From contig JBAJFG010000012.1 of NCBI GenBank assembly GCA_037903475.1, positions 186,001 to 250,000 on the forward strand: a DNA stretch of 64,000 bases, given 5' to 3'. The position numbers were made by a program, and so were the translations under genes. This DNA is from Ancylostoma caninum. Taxonomy: Eukaryota > Nematoda > Chromadorea > Rhabditida > Ancylostomatidae. This document shows positions 10,215-21,300 of the stretch, piece by piece. The notes under the pieces were generated by a model. It saw only the letters and a list, made by a program, of their open reading frames with translations, did no database searches and was not told the DNA's origin. The stretch's first letter is position 1; each line of letters opens with the position of its first letter.

Positions 10215-13200
10215 ATGGCGGATGCTATGTTCGAGCGGATACTGAGCAAACCGGATGTGTTCTATCGGCATCAGCAGAACGACGAGCCAGATCTGACCAC
10301 GGATGATAAGCGCCAAATCCTTGCCGATCTATTACAATCGAACAAGGCGTTGTTCCTACAGAGGTGCCATTGATTGTCTCATTTTATGAGGGTTTTTACG
10401 CTTATCTCAAAGGCACTTGTTATTTTCAGATTGCAGGTATGGTCAGTACATGAATGCGGTTGACTGTGACATATTTCGAGAGGAAACCGATCCATTGATC
10501 AAATTTATGGTTGGTCAAATTGAAGTGAGGAAGTCCGATGCACAAAGTGTTGGTTCTATTTTTGATGTTCAGTTTCCTTTTCCTAATGTAATCATAGCAC
10601 ATTGTTTTCGATTACCCCAATTTCAGCTAAAAACTCGGCGTTTCCTGGCGTTACAAAAGCTGAAAGAGAAGGGGAAATACTTTTCCGACGAGAAGATGAG
10701 GGAACGAGAGCCTTATCTCTATGATGTCATGGTTGGGAAATTTATCAGCGAACAAGGTTGGTTCCTCGCACTTTGCAGCAATTCATCTCTACGAGTAGAG
10801 GCTAAAAATTCCCACATGCCCGGAACAAACCGCAAGTTCCAGTGCGATTGCCCCGATCCACTTTAAATTGTTATTTCTAAGGAACCATGAGAATTCCGGT
10901 CTAAGTCGGAGCTTATAAAAATTTACTCAGTGTTTTTTTTATCTCCGGTAATACATATGGTGAAGTAAGAGTTGCACCGTTGCAAAATTAGGAACAGTAC
11001 GTTGTGTAATGGAAGGTTTTCCATGCTGAATTTCTGGACATAACAAGTTACAAAGAATTCCATTGGTCAAGGGCCACATCGTGCGCTAGCACTCTTTTTA
11101 TCTGCGCATCCACGCCTTTTATTGACATTCATTTATTCATTCATACATCGTGGTAATTCACAATGTGACCCTTCATACAGAAGGTAAAGAGAGAAAAGAA
11201 CCCCAGAGGGGTTTCGGTAGGCTCGAATAGGTAAAAAGGCAGTAGATCAGAAGAGCAGGAACCGTGAGTCAGTCACGTTCATCAAACCACAGCTGCTCCC
11301 ACAAGAGCGGTTGTTGCTATGCCCGAATTGTCTTGTTGGGTCAAATTGTGGGTCCAAGTGAGACACGATCGTAGGCACCGCATCTCTTGGTTCCTCACAG
11401 CACCATCACCTTCTCGTTTCACTTTTGCCGTTCTAATTTTCGTCCCTTGTTCCTACCTCCTGTACTTACCTGCCCAGACATGTGGTGAAGTGCGTACGCG
11501 CGGGTGTGGACACATGTGGTTCATATGCGTACTCGCTTGTTAAATGATTTCTTTGTTTTGGTTAGTCTAAGAGCTTCCAATAAAGGTTATTTGTGAGACA
11601 GTGCGTCCTCAGGGTAGGGTTGCATGAGGGATGGGATAATTAAATTTTACCATTTTACCTGTTTCGCCTCCTATCCGCTAGACAGGATGTTGACGTTATC
11701 GGACGTTAGGAATTTGCATGCAGAAGGTGGCGGAATGGTTGCACTTGTTGCTGCTGAGAAAGAAGACAGAGTCGTATGGGATTGGGGGGGGGGGGAGGTG
11801 AGAGAGTCAGTGTAGGGATCTTGTTGTGGCTTGCAGTTCATTGACATATTATTGGACTCAGGGGGTAGTTTTCATTGTTTCCCATAATTGTGGCATGTGG
11901 TACATCTGCGAAGATGTTGCGTTATTCCGAATTAGATTGTTTCCTACCCGGAGTAATGACAGTCTTCATAGATTGACCAGATATGGTGTAAGTTAAAAAC
12001 CGACTGTGGAGTCACTTCTTATGATGAGGGTGTCCCCCTAGTCCACCACTTTAGAAGGAACTAAAATGAACTGTTGATAGAAGGCACAACGAACATGAAA
12101 ATGATGAGTATCGATTGTCCTTGTTGCAGTTGGATCACTTTCCATCCCTGCTATAGGCTGTCCGAAACGACGAGTCCGCCCAAGCACGCTGCGATCGAGA
12201 AGCTGCCACGCTTGCCAGCGCTCCACGTCATCATCCCCGATCTGCGTATCACGTTTCATCCTTATCTTCATGGTACTGACCTATGATTTGGCCATCCCAG
12301 CCGCGCCGCCTCTCGATCCCCGCGTGCGTGGGCGGACTCGTCGTTTCGGACAGACCACACTCGTAGCAGAGCCAATGCACTCTCTAGGACCACCCTACGA
12401 CAAAAATGTTCAATAGCCCAGTTCTTAATTTTTACGCTTCAATCGGGAATTCAAATGTGAAATCACAGAAAATGGTTGTGAATCGCAGCTTTATTAACCG
12501 CTTTAGATAGGATAAACCTACGACCATCAGTATCGCGCGAAGAATGTGCTGAAGGCGGTTGGGCAAATATGTTGTGCCAGTTTGAGTCGTCTCGTGAAAT
12601 TGCTCAACGAAGGAACGAACATCACACCCAGTGGGAAAGAGAAGAAAAGGTTTGTTGTTGTTCCCTTTTTCCTATTCATTATTATTTTTCCCTACGACTC
12701 TTGGAGAGCAGTGTTCATTGAACCGTGAAATTTTAAAGAGCCTTGGGAAGTTCAGAGATTTCATTTTCGTTACTGATATGAAGTTGGAACATTATGACCC
12801 TCCTCTATTTGCATTATTTAAGCGTTATCAAAGGAAACACTATCTGAGGCGCGTTGAACCTTTGCTCTATTCATTTCAATCATCAACTACATATTTGATC
12901 ATTAACTATTTAAACAGTCCCCAAAAGGATCATTTCGATTTTTGAAGGAATCGCGTCAGTCTGAACGGCTCTCCCGTATGGAGGCGCATGTAAGCAATAT
13001 GTTCTCATCACGGGAAGATGAGATGGAAGACGAGGAAGATGATCTGGACGACGGTTTGGACGAATTACGCGAAGAAGTGAACAGAATCAGCCAGGAGGTG
13101 AGAAAGTCACAATGTAAAGTGTTGAACGTGATCGCTCATAGCAAGGAACAGTCAAGCATAGTACAGTATTTTATGATTTGCTGCATACATAGAAGCGTAT

Positions 13201-15146
13201 AATTCTGACACTTTTACCCTTCGAAGCCGCTTGAAAGCGGAATTAAGTGCTGCCGCGTTTCGGTCCCAACTTTTCTGCACTTATAGCAGCTACGATGAAA
13301 AGTTCACCCGATAAGCAGGGCGCGTTACAGTAATTTTTAAGCTTGGAATAATATATGCGTCCGATGCTTTCACACTAGAAACGCGGGAGCTGACGACGAA
13401 ATGTAGAAAAATATGAGATTTTTGGCAGCAAGCATTTACTTTTGCCTCGTCTGTTAGGACCACTTTTGGCTGTGTCGCTTACGGATTCGCATGATTTCTA
13501 AACGCATTCTAATTATTTGGATAGCCGAAGCCGTTGTAGAACTAGGGATTGGCACTTTTATGCTTGAAAACTTTTCTTCGTCTGTTGGATAGGAATGAAC
13601 ACAAAAAAGGGTGTGGGTACAGATCAGTTTTCATGTTTTACCGAATACTGGACGATCTCCTTTAATTTCTGTATTTCAAACAACCCTCTATAAGAGTGTG
13701 TTCCTTCCTCGTAAAGTTTTGGAGCTGCAGAGACATTTCATTTCTATCTATTTATTTCACAAAGCTGGGTACAAAGACACTTCTTTTCTGAAACAGCTTA
13801 GTGATGCAAACAACAAGAAAAATCACGACACAACTAAAAAAAAAAAGGAATGATCCAAAACATCCTTTTACTGTCTAGAACTGCACGATCCTTTTTCCAG
13901 TACACCGTAATCACCTCGTTGAGCGTCTTCAGTGCAACGACGCATGATGCGCGTTTGATCTCAAATTCAACAAGCTTGAAAATCACATAAACGCACCCCG
14001 CTCATTGGACTGAACTTTACGTCTTCTTTGCCCCAACATATTGATGACTGTAAGCACAGAAATGTGTAACTTGGAAGAGAACAGCAGGTAGTTTTTATCT
14101 TCGTTTATGTCTGCACGCACGCAGATATAAACGCAGATGAAAACTAACTGCTATTTTCTACCAAGTTACTCATTTCCGAGGGTAAAGAAGAAAAAAAACA
14201 AGAAGAAACAACACCAAATTGTCCGTGTACGTAGCATTCTGAAAATATCATGCACACAGCTATGGACAGCCAAACATTGTTGTGTTTTATCTTGTCATCA
14301 ACTGGACGCAACAATTTGGTTTTTGCTTCCATTGTTTGCCCACAGTGATTATTCGTCACTTAGGAAGCAGAATTAATGGAGGAAGGAATGGATGATTCTC
14401 CAGATGTTTTGCGTCGAGAATTTGAGGCTTATATGCAAGAAAGGTTCCTGGCTGGAATGGACTCCAGGTAAGGTTCTACCTTGGTTTTTGATCAAATTCA
14501 CATGTTTCGCTACAGACTGAATGCATGCGGAGCATTTTCCTAAGGTGATTATGGTTGGCAGTCTCTTAAACACGTATTCTGCATTTAACGAAGCATTTAT
14601 GTCCCTAATCTGGCAGCTGTTCGTGAACAAAGCATTCAACAAAAACGATTCCAGTCCTCCAAGCAACTGAAGGTAGCTGGGTGGAATTAGCATCGTCTTG
14701 AAATGCTCGTTTCCAGCTTCTATTTTATACGTAGGCTCACAGAACCAGAAATGGACCGTTTTTGTGGTCCTTTAATGCTTGAATTTTGAGCTTGACCCGG
14801 TCTTGCGCGGTACTCTTTCATCACGAAGTCTACCTTGCCCTAGCGCAACTCCTAATCAGGGGAAGTCTTCTGAGGTGTTCTGTACGTATAGCATGGTTCA
14901 ACCAAGGGTGATTTAACGTCATTTTGCTGGCGCTTCATTAGTGATTAGTAAGTGCTATGGAACTGTGTAGTCCATGAGCGAAGAAGCTGTTATTTTTTGC
15001 TTTCTTGAATGTTCAGTGCAGAATTCATTGTCAGGTTTATCGACTACGACACAATAGACTACGATACAGCACTAGATGAGGGTGACGACATTCGTGCACG
15101 TGACTTGGAAGAGAAATGGTTTGATGCTGACGACGATGAAGAATGA
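10215..15146 (+). CDS. CCDC97 homologue (DUF2052), complete
   Basis: Seven exons, all phase-consistent: 10215-10363, 10437-10524, 10627-10756, 12531-12649, 12948-13097, 14364-14467, 15035-15146, encoding 283 aa. The family is conserved in eukaryotes and associated with the SF3b part of the spliceosome in proteomic work, so a nuclear, splicing-linked role is likely; that is family knowledge, not seen here. Recognisable blocks are RYGQYM (about 50-55), RRFLALQKLKEKGKYFSDE with the following REREPYLY (about 82-108), a charged coiled-coil middle (WEREEKESRQSERLSRME), an acidic patch (EDEMEDEEDDLDDGLDEL), then LRREFEAYMQERFLAG and an acidic C-terminus ending EKWFDADDDEE. The start is the first ATG after a GC-rich leader, followed by MADAMFERILSKPDVF. 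The last exon has a second in-frame acceptor 18 bp upstream (exon start 15017). Confidence 0.93.
12158..12353. mobile_element. Foldback MITE in CCDC97 intron 3
   Basis: Arms of about 48 bp are inverted: left ctgtccgaaacgacgagtcc then gcccaagcacgc, right gcgtgcgtgggc then ggactcgtcgtttcggacag. There is no coding capacity. The element sits within a 1.8-kb intron well away from the splice sites. Confidence 0.75.
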
Positions 15147-15395
15147 TTTGTACTCAGTTCTTTGACATCGTTGATCTTCCTCATTTCTTCTTATATGACT
15201 TTTCGTTCTATTTTATTGCTGATTTATAAATAGTTAAAAGGAAAACTTTGTTCATTGCTTAGAAGCGGTTTCATTTCCGTGTCTACTCTTTATGTGGCTT
15301 TAACTTCCACATTGCAAGTCATATGTTTGCAATATATTCTGGTTTATTGCTTAGGGTGAAGCTTTTGTTTCGTGGTCTCGGTTAGGTTACATATT
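15147..15395 (+). promoter_or_regulatory. Short intercistronic region between CCDC97 and GYF genes
   Basis: Only 249 bp separate the CCDC97 stop from the GYF start codon. The stretch is T-rich and has acceptor-like sites tttattgcttag (ending 15354) and ggtctcggttag (ending 15385) that could receive a spliced leader. No clear AATAAA is seen. The spacing fits a nematode operon but does not prove one. Confidence 0.4.
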
Positions 15396-18300
15396 ATGAT
15401 GACGAAGCCAATCGAGGTGCGGTGGTACTATCATGGGCCAGATAACGAGATTTATGGTGAGTTTTCCTTCATAAGTTAACTTTTGTACTACTTTTATTAT
15501 TAAAGGCATGTAAATTGGTAGAGGGCCGCAAGCGTTCCACCAATTTACATGGTTAGGTTCTGGTATGTCAACGCGGATGTGTAGGTTTAAGCGGTTATTC
15601 TTTGGACGTTATTCACAGTAATTAACACATTCCGCCAGTGCGCATATGAAAGGTATTACTGTTGATCCAATTGGTATGTTTATGGGTATGAGTATCGCTC
15701 AAATATCATATAATGTGTCCGCATCCACCCCCCTCCCCGCCCCTTACCCTCTTGCAATCCTACCATTCCATTACTGCATCACAGTGGGCAAGTCCAGCGA
15801 TTAGCTTGCTTAGCTATCTTGCGTGTCACTCACAAATGCGAGTCACTATCACTCACAAATGCGAGTCACTAAGTATTAATAGGCGCCACCCAACTGCTTA
15901 GTCTACAACATTTTATGGTGATGAGCGATACCTATAAACATATCAGTTGAGCCAGCAATAATGGGCCTTACATGAGCAATGCCAAAGCATAGTAGGTTAG
16001 ATACTGTTGACTACGTCCAAAAAACTTGCCGCTCAAACGGAACAGCTGACGTTTACCAATATAATCATGGAAACAAATCCAGTCATATCTATCGAAAGGA
16101 AATGCTAAATCTTCCAGAAACATTTGCTTTGTGTACATCACAGTTTTTTTCGTTTCTAATTTCTTATTTAATCAGGATGTTTGATAGTCAGTTTTCAAAA
16201 GAAAACTGTAGGAGATCGATTTATAGCAAAGAAAAACATAAATATCTTCGTTCTTCACACTTTTTCGCGGTAACTGCCACTTTATATTGCTGTTGTCTTT
16301 TTTTGATGGTGCTTCAATGGACGCTTCTTGATATATAGCACTGCTAACCTTTTTGATTCATAAAAAAAGATGTCTAGTTATCTTTTGGGTAGTAAAGACG
16401 AAATAAGTGGTTCTGTTATTTCTTTTCTTTACGTCATTCGTACGAAGCAAATATTAACTGCCATCTTTTCTAGGTCCATACGCGGCTAAGGAAATGATGA
16501 TGTGGACTCAATCCGGGTACTTCAACGACTCACTCCTCATTCGCACAGAACACGAGGAGAGATTCCATACCCTGGGTGAATGGACACGTGTATGCGGTGG
16601 AAAGGTATGCACATTCGTACATCCATTCAAGGAAAGTCTTAAATCGGAATTGTCCATGCTGTATACCTGTACTCAAAGGCAGTGCCTCTTTTCATACATT
16701 TTCGTTAGGTTTTTATAGGAAAGAAACTTCGGCAGACGCTGGTCCTAGTGATGTATATAATTCCTAACAAAAAGCAAAAATACCCGCTTTTGAGCTCATT
16801 CTTTTCGGAGAATTTGCGATGCTTAGTAGATGTCGGTAAGGGAACTGCTACAGCAACTGGAGTTATTCTGTTATCCTTACGGTAGGTGTTCTTATGGACA
16901 TCCCAAGTTTTCCATCAGGCAAGGTGCGCAGGAATGAGTTTTTCTGTTTTCTGTCTTTCTTTTTTTTGGAAGTCATCCATACCACTCTGATCTCTTGAAG
17001 ATTCTTTCTTATAAAAACCTCAAATACGATCTTGAGAAGAGACAGTGTCTTTGGAAGCACTGTCCTGGCTTTAATACTTCAAATTTGGCATGCTTTCATT
17101 CTATCCGAGTAGCTGATTGCAACTGTATAGGTCTTGCTTTTAGAAAACGTGAAATTTGTACTTTTGAGATAGCTGAAGGTCACACTATGGGCGAGTTATC
17201 TGATGAAACGTAAAAATGATGCGATGAGGGTTTGCGAACCCTAGTATTGTGAAAAAAGGTACTTCTTGTTAACCATCATCATGAACAGTTTGCAGTATGA
17301 CTCGAAAAAACATTTTTTTTTTGTGAAAGGCCGACTATTACATGGGGTCCCCATGTTTTCTTCTCTAGCACTGCAAGCGTTTCGCTTTAATTTACAGATT
17401 TGGAATCAAAAAGGTTTTCTGGGACAAGAACCACATTATACGGCACTATCATTCTTCATTAGGTACTCGTTGGTGAACTATACAGCATCATGAAGAACAT
17501 CTACGGCTCCTGTTTACTTTTTTTTATTAGCATTTTCACCAATGACCAGCTGTTTTTCCCCAAAATTTGACTCCAAATTCAGGGCTCATTTCGATTGAAG
17601 AACCCGTCAGTTTTAATGATGTACATGTTGAACAAGTTAACACATGTTAGCATGAGTGCTGTCACCAGCATAGGAAGATGGAGAGCGTCTAGGTTGTTAG
17701 ACAGTAAAACATGTCTTGAAAAACTTAGACAAGATCTGTCTATATAAAAGTGAAAGTTTGTGTGCGTGTTTGTGGGCTTTAGCCGCTGGGCCAACAAAAA
17801 GTGTCTAACGGTACTTGTTTGTCGTGTTTAGACGTGTGTAATCGTGTCCAGTGACGTGTTCAGACATGTATAACAAGAGGAGGCCTGGTTTTCCTGCAAT
17901 TTGCAAACAATGCCTAACTTATTCCTATTTCTGTTCTAGCTCTAAAGTATTCACATAATACAAAATCGTGGTCGTTGCTGTACAACAATGAAATACTCTT
18001 ACAATGGGCGTGAATTGTGCTAGGTTTTCAGCGAACTTGGGAAATTAGGAGAAGAAAAAGTTGAGCATTGCCTGGAAACTGCGGGAAATTCATGTTCCGC
18101 CGTGATTATACGTGTCTGAACACGTCGTTGGACACTTTTTGTTGTCCAGACGGCTAAAGCCGTGTTTGTGTGTTTGTATGTTTGTTTGTTTAGTGGTTAG
18201 GTCCTGCAAGGGCCAGTGGAGATATAGCCTGCTTTTTGCCAGTGCAAGAAACCATCGATTGATTTATCGATTTCATAGATTTTATTGATTTTCCGCTATC

Positions 18301-21300
18301 TTTGCCCAAGGATCTGTGGGAACATGTTAAGGGGGTTCCTCAATACGCTGAACACAAATATGGCAACCATTTCGCACGAAGTATCGATTTATTGATTTTG
18401 TCGATCTTTTCCATTCTCGCTTGGGGACGGACAAGGGCATGTCTGCTGTGGTTGATTTCGCTGTACGCAGAGTCAAGCGTGGTGTTAGTAAAAATCAACC
18501 CCGAAGCGACTCCCTCCAGAACATTTATTTTTTTTTACATTTTTAGTCATTGTATTTAAGCAGTTTCTAAAGTATCTATTAGAAAAGATACTTTATGAAT
18601 TCAATTAATTTTTTAGATTATTTTTTCAATTTTCAATTTTTGCCGACTCCAGGCGTTTCCCCACTTTTTGACGCCGGCGCACCGTTATCAGACCCTTGGA
18701 CCCTCCTCATGGCGTACCTCCACTTTGTAGGGCCAGTGCACCCTTTAAACTGCGGTAGACCCGTCGCTCTCCACTTCCCATCTCTTAGAGCTTCTCTTCA
18801 TTCTTTGAACCTCACCATCACCCGCCCCTATCATCTTGTTGACCTTGCAATCACCATCACTGACCAATCTGGGAATTTCGTTTCACAAACACAAACACAC
18901 ACAGAATAAGCGCTTTATTATAAGTTATGATATTTATTCGAACAAGATCTAAAAACATTTTCTTGGTACTAGAATGATACTAATTTGCAACGAAATCCTT
19001 CGAATCATATACGTATAATATATTTCGTGTACATGTACGTATAATACATTGGAAAGGTATATAGGTGTAGGATAGGCCAGTTCTGAAAACAAAGCTTTAG
19101 GAGTACGCAGCGGTTCAGTTGCGAGGCAGCACTCGTGGAGAAGTTGAGTGAATGTGTCCATTGCTCATCGTTATGGATTTGCCATTCCGAGAACAAGACT
19201 TGTTTTTTTTTCAGCCTGAAAGCTATTTTAGATATATTGCAATTATAGTTTCATTGCGGGCTTATTTCATGCGGGATCAGCTAATTTTATCCATGAAGTC
19301 AGAATTTTGCTTCATTAGTTATTAGGTCGCTTCATTGAAGAAGGTTGATCTTGGCTGTCTCCTACGCAGTTGCCACTTTTTTACTCAAAACCAATGTCAA
19401 CCCCACGAATCTTCTTTCTGTTGGTATACCTTCTCCTCCAGTGAAGTGGTTGTGGGAAATGGAAATTAGGAATTAAAAACTAAATTTTCAGGTCCCCTTT
19501 GTTCTTCCAGTGGTTTCTATGGAGTCGTTGGTTGGTCCACTAGGTCCGCGTTTAAATCCTGTAGTGATAGGTATGCTACCACCAGGTCTTCCTCCTCCAT
19601 TTCCACCACCAGTCCACGGCAGGTAAGAGATGCCTCCTCTAAGTTCACTATAAATTCTCTACTTTTCGGTTACGGGAAATTCTCACATAGTTGCGTGTCT
19701 TCGTCGAGTAAATTTTTTCCAAATTAAAGCCTCTAATATTGCAAGCACTGCTAGGGGGAATGTTTTTTTTCGTAATGGTATGGGATTTTAAATGGAAAAA
19801 ATTGCTTCCATTTTACGTGGTACTTCGACTAGAATTAGATAATTAGATATGAATGTTTCCCTCGTTACATCTCGGAGCTCGAAAGAGATATGTTTTTCAG
19901 GTTCGCCCATTTTGTGCCAGGTATGCCTCCTCCCCAAGCTCATCAACAGCCTCCCATGACTCATAGTTTACCGCCATCGGAGCCGTTGGATGCTGGGAGC
20001 AGTCTATCGCATACACCAGACAGTGAACAAGAAGTAGGAGAAGCGACATACTATTCTCTTGTTGAGCTCAGCCTATTCTTTAAAGATGTACAATCATGCA
20101 AAGGTGAATGGCGAAACGAATGGGACTTCAATGGTGCCAAATCTTCGTCATATGGCTGTTTCGACTGCGGAACCTCCGGAGATGGTCTCCGTTTCGACCG
20201 CAACGGACAATCCAACAATGCGCGATGCGGCTTGTCAAACCACTCCACTCATTGTAAGTCGTCTTCATTTCGGACTGTTCTTTACACTGCCGCTATGCAG
20301 GTATGATGAACAGATCAGTATAATTAGTCATATATTACCAACCGCGTCTTGCTAACGAGGCGAACTTTCTTGCTACAAGTTTTCTTTCATAATAGTAGTT
20401 CGTCCGTTATGGCCATAACTTGTGGGATAGTAGAACAGGTTCGCTGAAAATGTGTGGTCAATAAAGTTTTCTTTTCAAATAGGACGGTTCAACCTCCAAA
20501 TCGAAAATATACCCACCATTAGATTCATGACCTCCCTTTTGACGCAAGTAGTGAAAGTTAACTTTCACCTTTATTGCACAAATGCTCCCTGTACGAGCTT
20601 AGATGGGTGGATATATAATCCTTCTCGGAAAGGTAGGCGAATTCCGTGGCTGCAAAATCGCTGCGGGACTTGAGCGAGGGATGCGGACGAGAGGATCAAG
20701 TATATCCTGCTGCGATTCTGCTGCTGCAACACTATTAAACCGCGCACGGAATCCGTCTATCTTTTCGAAAACACTATATGTATTGCTGCATATGTGTTGT
20801 AATACACCGAACTCGAACATAGTGACTGTGTTTAGCGGCTCACCCAATTTCTAGCTTCGGGACAATTTCGGAACCCTTTTTCTCACCAGATAAAGTTCTG
20901 AGAGAAAAACATTTTGTAGTCTGCTAGCGTGTAGCATAGCACACAGCGCTCATCTGGAGAAGTTGCGTGTGTCATTGAAATTACCCAGGGTTAACGTGCT
21001 TAACTCCCCCAAATTTCCCCTCCATTAACGCGGGCGTCAACATGTTTGCCCCGAGTGATCTCAATGATGTATCCAGGCCCAGGATTTCTCAGCCGTGGTT
21101 GGGATATGAAAGGAATTGATCGGTTCCTCACTTTGCTTCAATTACCCTAGCTATAGGATTTTTCCAAGAAGTGCATTGATGCATGGGTGTAGCCTTCCAC
21201 CAGAGCAAACATCTCAAAATGTGTTAGATAAATTATATAGCAATTCCACAGCTTTCATCCCTGTTCCAAATTCGTCCAGTTTTCCTAACGGATCGCCAGT

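Noticed and set aside
10417..10866. 149-codon open frame over CCDC97 exons 2-3
   Set aside because: It reads through a real intron; only 10437-10524 and 10627-10756 are exons, as phase and family similarity show.
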